A stretch of 32,107 bases of DNA, taken from contig JAISUG010000048.1 in the NCBI GenBank assembly GCA_031272185.1, positions 1 through 32,107 on the forward strand, written 5' to 3'. The notes under the pieces are model-generated. The model saw only the letters and a list, made by a program, of their open reading frames with translations, ran no database searches and had not been told where the DNA came from. This document shows positions 14,512-21,546 of the stretch, piece after piece. The stretch is from Lachnospiraceae bacterium. Its GTDB lineage: Bacteria; Bacillota; Clostridia; Lachnospirales; Lachnospiraceae. Each line of letters opens with the position of its first letter. The first letter of the stretch is position 1. Both the position numbers and the translations under genes were made by a program.

Positions 14512-14540
14512 ATCGTATCACATTATCCGCCGCATGTCCA
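14512..14540 (-). promoter_or_regulatory. Promoter of ATPase copy 1, with -35 inside a hairpin element
   Basis: On the minus strand TGGACA (14540-14535), 17-nt spacer, TACGAT (14517-14512) with an extended TGA just before the -10 box. The -35 box is the end of the loop of hairpin copy 4. Transcription would start near 14505, leaving a leader of about 97 nt. The -10 box is not perfect, so support is moderate. Confidence 0.6.
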
Positions 14541-14561
14541 GATAATTTCATAGATGCGGCG
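14528..14561 (-). repeat. 34-nt hairpin element, divergent copy 4
   Basis: CGCCGCAT (14528-14535) and ATGCGGCG (14554-14561) form a perfect 8-bp stem around an 18-nt loop that begins GTCCA and ends AG, the same geometry as the three other copies, but with a different stem sequence that still pairs. It sits 120 nt upstream of the start codon of ATPase copy 1. Confidence 0.7.
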
Positions 14562-14619
14562 AGGTATGATACCGTCCCGTCATCCTGACTGCGGCATCCA
14601 TTTGTCCACGGATATTTCC

Positions 14620-14885
14620 TCAGACCGTTATCCCCCGTTTGCCCAGGACCTCAAGCGCATCATCCGGCGCGTAGCCTAGCCGCATCAGCGCAGCAATGCC
14701 TTTTACCTTTCAAACAGTGTTTCCACATCCCCACCTTGGAAGGGCTTGCTCATCGACCGTATCCAGAGGTTGCCGTCCTCGCTCAGTTCTTTCCCGCAGA
14801 TCATCTGTACCGGGAAATGCCACCCCTCCACATCCCCGATCCCGGTTTCGGCCTTCCTAATGGTGCGGTGGCAGACTTCTTTCAA
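14620..14885 (-). pseudogene. Frameshifted 3' fragment of an unidentified gene
   Basis: One frame reads LKEVCHRTIRKAETGIGDVE through GNLWIRSMSKPFQGGDVETLFER and then stops at 14703. The next frame continues as GIAALMRLGYAPDDALEVLG and ends GKRGITV, with a stop at 14620-14622. The two parts look like one C-terminal region split by a 1-nt change near 14700. The ENLW-like core resembles C-terminal parts of Rpn/PD-(D/E)XK nuclease-transposase proteins, but this is a weak impression. It fills most of the gap 14562-14953 between hairpin copy 4 and the second ATPase stop; nothing else was seen there. Confidence 0.45.
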
Positions 14886-14953
14886 GTACGCACCCCCGGT
14901 TTAGTCCTGCGCTGGAGTTTTTTCAATGCATCACCAGGCATCACCGATGGGGT

Positions 14954-16384
14954 TCACGCGATGGGCGGCAAAAACAGCGCATCCATCGCAACCTCGGCGC
15001 GCACGATGCCGGAGTGCATGTTCCTCTTCACGCCGTAGGTCGTGACCATCGTCGTGAACAGGGTACGGCGCGTCTTCGTTTCCGCGAGGAAAGCCGCCTC
15101 CTTGCGCCTCAGGTTTTCCGCATACTCTTTCGTGATCTCATATTCCGCCTGTGCGTATTTCAGCTCGCACAGGTTGCAGACGCGGTCGCCGCGCTCGATC
15201 ACCAGGTCGATCTGCGCTCCCGGATCGCTCTTGCGGCTGCGCCACGCAGAAACATAGGTGATCACGCCCGATATCCCAAGCCCCTGCTCGATCTGGTCGA
15301 TATGGCGCAGACACACGATTTCAAATGCGTACCCGCGCCACGCATTGAGCCGGGGCGTGCTGCGCATCATAGACCAATACCGCGGGCTGGTCGGCCTCCT
15401 GTCATGCAGGAAGGCAAACCAGAACAGGGAAAAATGGTCAATCAGCTGGTAGATCGACCCATTTTTCTTATGGGGGTAGGCATCGTATCGGCGGACAAAC
15501 CCCGACAGCTCCAGATCCGCCAGGATGGATGTGAGGTTCCCGCCGTTTTCGTGGCTGGTCTGCGCCACGATCTCCTCCCGGGTCAGGCCCTTCATCTTTG
15601 ACGCAAGCGCCGCGACCACTTCCGTATACCGCTCGTGGTGCTCGAACAAAGATGCGTACAATTCCTCGAATTCATTCGCCAGGGGCGCCCCCTCCGCAAA
15701 CACCATGTGGTCGATGTTCACAGCCAGGCTGTATTTCTTCTCGATGAAATCAAGATAGTACGGGATGCCGCCAAAAACCATGTAACACTCGATCAAGTCA
15801 TAGCGGGCATACCCACTGCCCTTTGCCGCCAGAAAGGCTTCGCATTCTTGCAGGGTGAACGGGCGCAGGTAGATCCGCCCCGTGACCCGGTTGTGCAGCC
15901 CCCCGCGGCTTTGGAAAAGTTTTTTCGTGATCCAGGAGGTCGCCGAGCCGCACACGATGAAGAGGATGTCCCTACGCGCCGATGCGAATGCATTCCAAAA
16001 ATAGTCAAACGCCGCAAGAAACCCTGACCCCCGCCGGTCGAGCCACGGCATCTCGTCTACAAAGATCACTTTGCGGTGATTGCCACCCGCCGTTTCGATG
16101 GCGTTGCGCAGACGGTCAAACGCCTCCATCCACGTCTTTGGCGGGGCTTCCCCGCCCCCATCCAGACCATATGCCCCAAGCGCCACGGAAAACCTTTCCA
16201 AATGCCCTGCGGTGGACGCAATCTGCGCCGACCCAGTATACGAAAAGAAGAAGCCGTCGCCAAACGTCTCCCTTATCAAATATGTCTTGCCCACGCGCCG
16301 CCGCCCATACACCGCAACCAGTTCCGATTTGCCGGACGCATAGTAATCCAGGAGCCGTTCCTGTTCGATCCGCCTTCCAACCAT
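14954..16384 (-). CDS. DUF234-type AAA+ ATPase with PD-(D/E)XK-like C-terminus, copy 2
   Basis: A 476-residue paralogue of the gene downstream. Walker A is GRRRVGKT, Walker B VIFVDEMPW, then FWNAFASARRDILFIVCGSA, GGLHNRVT, FGGIPYYL, a helix-turn-helix-like GGNLTSILADLELSGFV, and the C-terminal GAQIDLVIER with NLCELKYA (D and ExK of a nuclease-like core). The start at 16384 (MVGRRIEQERLL) is preferred: GGAGG stands 7 nt upstream, whereas the ATG at 16390 is only 1 nt from it, and the ATG at 16465 is at the predicted start of transcription. The 5' leader holds hairpin copy 2. Role unknown; no partner toxin or antitoxin is seen. Confidence 0.88.
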   Translation of the reverse strand: MVGRRIEQERLLDYYASGKSELVAVYGRRRVGKTYLIRETFGDGFFFSYTGSAQIASTAGHLERFSVALGAYGLDGGGEAPPKTWMEAFDRLRNAIETAGGNHRKVIFVDEMPWLDRRGSGFLAAFDYFWNAFASARRDILFIVCGSATSWITKKLFQSRGGLHNRVTGRIYLRPFTLQECEAFLAAKGSGYARYDLIECYMVFGGIPYYLDFIEKKYSLAVNIDHMVFAEGAPLANEFEELYASLFEHHERYTEVVAALASKMKGLTREEIVAQTSHENGGNLTSILADLELSGFVRRYDAYPHKKNGSIYQLIDHFSLFWFAFLHDRRPTSPRYWSMMRSTPRLNAWRGYAFEIVCLRHIDQIEQGLGISGVITYVSAWRSRKSDPGAQIDLVIERGDRVCNLCELKYAQAEYEITKEYAENLRRKEAAFLAETKTRRTLFTTMVTTYGVKRNMHSGIVRAEVAMDALFLPPIA

Positions 16385-16414
16385 CGCCATGCCTCCACAT
16401 CCGACTATCAATAT

Positions 16415-16448
16415 CGCTGAAAGTCCACAAAAATATCGGATTTCAGCG
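16415..16448 (-). repeat. 34-nt hairpin element, copy 2, in the leader of ATPase copy 2
   Basis: CGCTGAAA (16415-16422) and TTTCAGCG (16441-16448) enclose an 18-nt loop beginning GTCCA. It lies between the predicted start of transcription (near 16466) and the ribosome binding site, so it would be the first structure in the mRNA. Confidence 0.85.
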
Positions 16449-16472
16449 AAATTACCACCTTTCATATCTCCA

Positions 16473-16500
16473 ATTATACACGAAACCCATGAATTTTCAA
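16473..16500 (-). promoter_or_regulatory. Promoter of ATPase copy 2
   Basis: On the minus strand TTGAAA (16500-16495), 16-nt spacer, TATAAT (16478-16473). It is flanked on both sides by hairpin elements of the same orientation (16415-16448 and 16523-16556). Confidence 0.75.
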
Positions 16501-16522
16501 TATGTTATCAAAAATATAATTC

Positions 16523-16556
16523 CGCTGAAAGTCCACAAAAATATCGAGTTTCAGCG
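16523..16556 (-). repeat. 34-nt hairpin element, copy 3, upstream of the ATPase promoter
   Basis: Identical to copy 1 over the whole 34 nt: CGCTGAAA, 18-nt loop beginning GTCCA, TTTCAGCG. It ends 23 bp upstream of the -35 box of ATPase copy 2. Confidence 0.85.
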
Positions 16557-16574
16557 AAATCGCCCCCCCGCTGT

Positions 16575-16820
16575 TCACGGCGAGACCTCGGCGATACCTT
16601 CCAGTTTCCCGGCGGCGCGCAATGCGTCGGCAATCCCATGCTCCTCCACATACTTCTCGATGATCTTCGTCATTTCCTCGTCCTCCATCCCTTTTTCTAT
16701 CCAAATCCTCTGTATGGCTTCGTTTAACACGAAGCGAATGGGGTTGTCAATGGAAGACGACGCCAAACTGACCAAGCACCGCAAGCGGATATGCAGGGAG
16801 ATCGCCAAGATCAAAACCAT
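16575..16820 (-). pseudogene. Unidentified 81-codon ORF or gene fragment
   Basis: The second half (NEAIQRIWIEKGMEDEEMTKIIEKYVEEHGI, followed by ADALRAAGKLEG) looks like genuine helical protein. The first 25 residues do not, and there is no good ribosome binding site, so a truncated gene is more likely than a complete one. The family is not recognised. It begins next to hairpin copy 3. Upstream, 16821-17083 has only a small hairpin (TGACTT/AAGTCA at 16904-16919) and no gene that I can support. Confidence 0.3.
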
Positions 16821-17083
16821 GCGGCACGCTGGTCATTGTTTTCGCAGCAAGCCAGGGCCAGCATAATGTACCTAGTGAAGACGACCGCCGTATGGGCAGC
16901 CCCTGACTTTTACAAGTCAAGGGCAAAGAACACTGACCGTTGCAAATGCACTGATATAAATTCCAACCGCTCCAAACAAACGCAAAACCCGGATCTGGTA
17001 CGGTAATCAGTCGCGGTCTGCGCGTTTGGACGGTACGCGGGTCAGGTGTCCCACCGATCGTAACGCCGGCGGGTTGAAATCCG

Positions 17084-19327
17084 TCACAGCAGCTTTTTCG
17101 TCACCAATTCCCCGTTGATCACCCTTCCCTTCGGAGTATAGCCTGTATCAAAATCTTCGTTGTCCCCGGCAGCGGATGAACCGCGCTCCTGTTTCTGCCA
17201 TGCATTCATGACCCGCTCCAGCCGCCTGCCAACGCTGATTCGGAAAATATCCTCCGCTGTGGGGAAGGCGCCGGCATGGACTTCCCAGCAAACGCTGATT
17301 TCGCCGCTTGAATAGATCTTCACATCATTGAAGTCGCCGGTGGGGATTTCATCGTCGCTGTAGCCCAGATCAACCGTCAGTTCCGGTGTAATGGTGTACA
17401 GGTCCAGGACGTTCTTTGTGGCATCCAGAAAAACCAGTTCCGCCGTCCCGTTGCCGTCTATGTCGCAGAACGAGTAGAATACATCCCGCGTATCGATACC
17501 GGTATGCTCCGCCCACTTAAACCTGTATTCGTCCGTGCTGCCGCGCATTTCGGCCAGTATGACGGCATACGTCTCTTCCCACTTGGCAAATCCCGACTCC
17601 GGCACCACAGACGTTTCCCCGGCGCCGGCCACGGCCAAATCCCCAACCGCAGTCAAAACTCCGTCAATATATCGGTAATACTCCGTGTGGTATGCCGTTG
17701 CCGAATCGCGCAGCTGTGTCCAAATCAGCTCGTTTTCATAATCGACTTTCAGCGCAGGTATGGAGGAGAGGGCGGCGTCGTAAGCATATTGGCCAAACCC
17801 CGTGTCCCAGACAAAGCACACATAGGGGACGTTCGGCCCGGCGGGCAGGAAATCCACCATGCGCATATCCGCGTAGCCGTCAAAATTCATGTCCTCTATG
17901 ATCAGCCCGGCGCCCAGATCCCCGGTCATATACGGCGGGTTGCCGCCATCCGTGGTAAAGTCGGAAGGGATAATCGTCCCCTGCACTTCATCCCCGCCGT
18001 CCAGAATTGTGATGCCGAAAATTTCATCAGTAAAGCTGGAAACTTCCGCTTGGAAAGCAAAAACGGGCAAATCTTCATGTATTCTTTGGAAGCATGATAT
18101 GGTGAGATACTCCGCTTCAGAGCCAAAAGCCTCTTTCGTCACAAAAGAGAGGGACTGGATGCAGCGTTCGATCTCCGCCTTATAATCATAGTCGTCAAGG
18201 AATCCATCATATGCCTCCCCGTCCACCGATGCGTGGAAGCGGTAGTCGCCGGTGTCTGTTTGGATGTAAATGTCAACATTGGCGTCCGTGTCTTCGTTCT
18301 CGCCCGTGGTATACCCTACCCGCCAGACCGGAAAGGTGAATTTCGCGCCAAGCGCCTCGTCCGGCTGTACATCAATATCCGAAACAGTGGTGCCGCTGTT
18401 CCACTGTGGCACCAGCTTGGCCACTTCCTCCGCGCCGTAAGGCACGCCGTCCAAACCCGATTCCAGGCTGTAGGTTATATTGCCGGAAAGGCTGCCCGTA
18501 TCCAATGTCAGGCACAGCTGCATTTCGTATCCGGCGTCAGCGGCATCATCCTCAGTATAAATTCCCGGCGTCCACACGCGGCTGCCGTATCCGGTTATAA
18601 TCTGGGTAACGCCGCCCTGATACTGCACCTCAAAGAGGTCGTCGGGGCAGGCGCTGACTTCAAACATATAGCCCACGTCATCCGAGTAAAGGTTGTTGAC
18701 GATTACCGGGTTGTCCTCGCTGTAATCCCCGGATTCAATAATATTGCTTAGGGCTTCTTCATACAGGATATAGGCGGCCTGCTCCGGCTCCATACTACCC
18801 GACGGACGCTCAGAGTTTGCATTATTATCGTCGGCGTACACAAATCCGGGCGGGAGGCTGCCGAGCTTCAGATAGACCGTTCCCTCGCCTTCGACATGAA
18901 ACCGGGTGACGGAGTCAAAACAAATCGTCAGCAAATACTCGTTCGCGTCATTATACACATCATATTTATCATCTTCGCCGTCCTCGCTCACATACTCGAG
19001 ATAGCCGCCAAACTCCTTTGCGCCGTCGGCATAAAAGGCCGCGATGGCGCCGGTGCCTTCCATGCTGATAATCGCGGCCTGGGCGTCGCCGTCCACCGCC
19101 CACTCGCCATGTGTGCGCGCATATAGTTCCGTTTCGCCCGGGTCGCCCTGATCCGGAGAGATCCCGCCCGCGCCGGGAGCGCCTTTACCTGATGAAACCA
19201 CCGGCACCGGCTGTATGGACTCGTCGGCCGTGGCGGCAGGTTTGCTGCCGCAGGCACAGAAAGCGAGAACCAGGGCCAGTGTCCAGGCAAGCCCAATCAG
19301 TTTTTTCATATTGGCCTTCTTCTGCAT
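17084..19327 (-). CDS. Large acidic lipoprotein of unknown function next to a two-component system
   Basis: A 747-residue exported protein. The N-terminus is a lipoprotein signal (MKKLIGLAWTLALVLAFCACGSKP), with the second Cys (C26 of the longer form) the likelier lipidation site because Ala precedes it. After a Gly/Pro-rich spacer the protein is rich in Asp, Glu, Tyr and Gly and predicted to be beta-rich; FYSFCDIDGNGTAELVFLD near the C-terminus and DLGAGLIIEDMNFDGYADMRMVDF in the middle resemble FG-GAP/VCBS-type calcium-binding repeats. Two starts are possible: 19327 with GGGAGGAA upstream, or MKKL at 19309. It would be anchored on the outer face of the membrane. It follows the response regulator on the same strand after a 175-nt gap and may be sensed or controlled by that system. 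Confidence 0.75.
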   Translation of the reverse strand: MQKKANMKKLIGLAWTLALVLAFCACGSKPAATADESIQPVPVVSSGKGAPGAGGISPDQGDPGETELYARTHGEWAVDGDAQAAIISMEGTGAIAAFYADGAKEFGGYLEYVSEDGEDDKYDVYNDANEYLLTICFDSVTRFHVEGEGTVYLKLGSLPPGFVYADDNNANSERPSGSMEPEQAAYILYEEALSNIIESGDYSEDNPVIVNNLYSDDVGYMFEVSACPDDLFEVQYQGGVTQIITGYGSRVWTPGIYTEDDAADAGYEMQLCLTLDTGSLSGNITYSLESGLDGVPYGAEEVAKLVPQWNSGTTVSDIDVQPDEALGAKFTFPVWRVGYTTGENEDTDANVDIYIQTDTGDYRFHASVDGEAYDGFLDDYDYKAEIERCIQSLSFVTKEAFGSEAEYLTISCFQRIHEDLPVFAFQAEVSSFTDEIFGITILDGGDEVQGTIIPSDFTTDGGNPPYMTGDLGAGLIIEDMNFDGYADMRMVDFLPAGPNVPYVCFVWDTGFGQYAYDAALSSIPALKVDYENELIWTQLRDSATAYHTEYYRYIDGVLTAVGDLAVAGAGETSVVPESGFAKWEETYAVILAEMRGSTDEYRFKWAEHTGIDTRDVFYSFCDIDGNGTAELVFLDATKNVLDLYTITPELTVDLGYSDDEIPTGDFNDVKIYSSGEISVCWEVHAGAFPTAEDIFRISVGRRLERVMNAWQKQERGSSAAGDNEDFDTGYTPKGRVINGELVTKKLL

Positions 19328-19446
19328 AATGTTCTTCCTCCCTCTTCACAGCCAAAGTATACTCTCAGGAACATACGATTTGGGGAATGGTTGCAGAATT
19401 TTGACCGAAATGTTTCCCAGAGCAGATGAAACTATGCCGAATTAGG

Positions 19447-19466
19447 CACCCCGCAGGGGCGGGGTG
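19447..19466 (-). terminator. GC-rich hairpin after the response regulator gene
   Basis: CACCCCGC and GCGGGGTG form a perfect 8-bp stem around a 4-nt loop, 37 nt beyond the response regulator stop. No U-tract follows, so it may be a weak terminator or an mRNA 3' end stabiliser before the lipoprotein gene. Confidence 0.4.
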
Positions 19467-19502
19467 GTGAACCGAAGCGGGTTAACCTACGACGAGGCGG
19501 TT

Positions 19503-20177
19503 TCAGGCCGGCGACTGGGTGAGGATATAGCCGTCGGTGGCGCGCTCGTTCTCAATGATGAAGTCCCTGCCCACTTTGCGGCGCAGGCGGGACACGACGG
19601 TCTTTACGGCGCCGCCGGCGTCTGCGTCGGCGCTTTGCTTCCAAGCCGTCTCGTAGATATAGTCCGTGGCAAGCCCCTGCCCCATGTTTTCCGCCAACAG
19701 GAGCAAAACGGCGAACTCTTTCGGAGAGAGCGCGATATCTTCGCCCCGCAAAAAAGCGCGTCCGGACCTTATGTCCAGGGTCAGCGCCCCCTTTTCCAGC
19801 TGTTTGGGGATGCGCTCCGCCCGGCGCAGGAGGGCTTCGATGCGAGCCAGCAGGACGGCGAAGTCATAAGGCTTGGTGAGGTAGTCGTCGCCGCCGCTCT
19901 CCAGCCCGCGCACAATGTCCTCCGGCGTGGTCAGGCCTGTCAGGAGCAGTATGGGAATATCCGAGGTCTGGCGCAGTTCCCGCATGAAGTTAAGCCCGCT
20001 GCCGTCCGGGAGCATGATATCCAGCACGATGGCGTCAGGGCGGCGCGCCCCTAGCCGCTCTCTGGCCTCCCCGAGCGTCATGGCGATCATAGTGTCATAG
20101 CCTCGCCGTTTCAGCATCCTCTCGTTGCCGCGCAGGATTTGCTCATTGTCCTCCACCAGCAATATCAAAGCGTTCAT
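19503..20177 (-). CDS. OmpR-family response regulator
   Basis: A 224-residue transcription factor. The receiver domain (1-120) has the acidic pair E9/D10, phosphorylation site D53 in VLDIMLPDGSG, T80 in LLLTG and K102 in LTKPYD. The C-terminal winged helix (about 127-222) contains ALSPKEFAVLLLLAEN and VKTVVSRLRRKVG, the recognition-helix pattern of the family. It is coupled to the sensor kinase gene by an ATGA overlap and is its evident partner. Targets are unknown; the lipoprotein gene downstream and the polysaccharide cluster on either side are the obvious candidates. Confidence 0.95.
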   Translation of the reverse strand: MNALILLVEDNEQILRGNERMLKRRGYDTMIAMTLGEARERLGARRPDAIVLDIMLPDGSGLNFMRELRQTSDIPILLLTGLTTPEDIVRGLESGGDDYLTKPYDFAVLLARIEALLRRAERIPKQLEKGALTLDIRSGRAFLRGEDIALSPKEFAVLLLLAENMGQGLATDYIYETAWKQSADADAGGAVKTVVSRLRRKVGRDFIIENERATDGYILTQSPA

Positions 20178-21460
20178 TTTCTATCGCCTCCGAACTGGCC
20201 TTCATAGACGGGCAGCGTGTAAAATACCGCCGTGCCCCGCCCCGGTTCACTCTCAATCCATATCTTCCCGCCGTGGGTCTCTATAACCGTCCGGCACAGG
20301 TAGAGCCCGAAGCCGGTGCCGCCCGTGGATACCCCCCGTTCAAACACATGGGGCAGCAGCTCCGGCGCAATGCCTGTGCCCGTGTCTTTCACCTCCACCA
20401 TGATAAAGCCGCCTTCCCCCCTGGCGCTTACCCGCGCCTTGCCGTTTTCCATGTGCGCCCCGGCGTTTTGCAGAAGGTTGGTCAGGACCTGCGCCAGCAA
20501 ATCGGCGTTGCCGAATACGATGAGGCCCGGTTCGATGTCCGTTTCAATCACGCTGCCGCCCTTGGCCAGATTCAGCCGCAGCATATCCGCGCCGCTTTGC
20601 AAAAGTGCCGACAGATCCATGCGGCGTTTGTCCACGTTCTCGCTCATGGAGGCCAGTTTCAGCACGCCGGACACCATCCGGGCCAGGCGCATCACTTCGT
20701 CCTGGGCATTTTTCAGCAGCTCGCCCGCTTCCGCATCCTTCACGGCAAGTTCATCCAGTATTTCCGCAACCGTCTGCACATTCACGGAGATGACCGTCAG
20801 GGGCGTGCGCATCTCGTGGGACACATTGGAGAGGAACTCGGTCTTGGCGCGGTTGGCCTGGGTGAGGATCTCATTCTGCTCATCCAGCCTGCGCTGCTGC
20901 TCGTTGTATATCCTGAAATGCAGGAACATACACACGCCCATGACGACGCATACCGTGACAAAGGCGGTCAAGATGTCCACCAGCAACTCTTCTTCCGAGG
21001 CAAAGAACCTGACGGTCTCGGGCCGGTAGTACGCCACAAAAAAGACCGCGGTGTACAGCGCAAGCTCCGCTATGGAAAAAAATGCGGCTACTTTGCCTTC
21101 CAACATAAAAATCGTGAACATCACGGCAAACACAAAGAATGCCGGCATACCGCCGTGGTAACCGCCGCTGTAGAAAAACAGGAGGGGAAACACCAGGATG
21201 AAAATCACGGCTATGGTAATCATGTAGCAGACCTGATAACGCCCTGTGCGCTGGGAATAGGTCAGCAGGGCGACGGACAGGGCGGCGACCACGAGATTTA
21301 TAACAGCGTTGGCCACGGACGCATTATTGGCAAAACTCAAAACAGCCATGACCAGGCTGACCGCCGCGCCGCCGATGGCAAGCACATTGAACAGCCGCAC
21401 CCGCAGGTTCAAGGCCGCGCCGAAGTATCTGCCCATGAGTTTCGTCAACCTGTTTTTCAT
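20174..21460 (-). CDS. Membrane sensor histidine kinase
   Basis: A 428-residue kinase. Residues about 24-185 hold six membrane helices with only short loops, so the signal is probably sensed in or near the membrane. Then come a coiled linker, the H-box SNVSHEMRTPLT with phospho-acceptor H215, the N-box LTNLLQNAGAH (N328, N332), G1 VKDTGTGIAPE, the F-box HVFERG and G2 GGTGFGLYL. All catalytic elements are intact. The start overlaps the stop of a 29-codon ORF by ATGA, and its own stop overlaps the response regulator start in the same way. Confidence 0.95.
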   Translation of the reverse strand: MKNRLTKLMGRYFGAALNLRVRLFNVLAIGGAAVSLVMAVLSFANNASVANAVINLVVAALSVALLTYSQRTGRYQVCYMITIAVIFILVFPLLFFYSGGYHGGMPAFFVFAVMFTIFMLEGKVAAFFSIAELALYTAVFFVAYYRPETVRFFASEEELLVDILTAFVTVCVVMGVCMFLHFRIYNEQQRRLDEQNEILTQANRAKTEFLSNVSHEMRTPLTVISVNVQTVAEILDELAVKDAEAGELLKNAQDEVMRLARMVSGVLKLASMSENVDKRRMDLSALLQSGADMLRLNLAKGGSVIETDIEPGLIVFGNADLLAQVLTNLLQNAGAHMENGKARVSARGEGGFIMVEVKDTGTGIAPELLPHVFERGVSTGGTGFGLYLCRTVIETHGGKIWIESEPGRGTAVFYTLPVYEGQFGGDRK

Positions 21461-21546
21461 ATTCCCACGGCCCTCATTCCGGCGTGTGCGCCATCAATAC
21501 AACTATCATGAAAGTCGTATTCTTGCGTAAGTTCTGCCAGTTTCAT
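21457..21546 (-). CDS. 29-codon ORF bridging the flippase and histidine kinase genes
   Basis: MKLAELTQEYDFHDSCID followed by GAHAGMRAVGI. The ATG overlaps the flippase stop (ATGA) and its stop overlaps the kinase ATG (ATGA). The first 18 residues resemble the N-terminus of small hypothetical proteins with an FHDS motif that are usually longer, so it may be a truncated gene at the joint of the inserted two-component block. As it stands it would couple translation of flippase and kinase. Confidence 0.5.
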   Translation of the reverse strand: MKLAELTQEYDFHDSCIDGAHAGMRAVGI

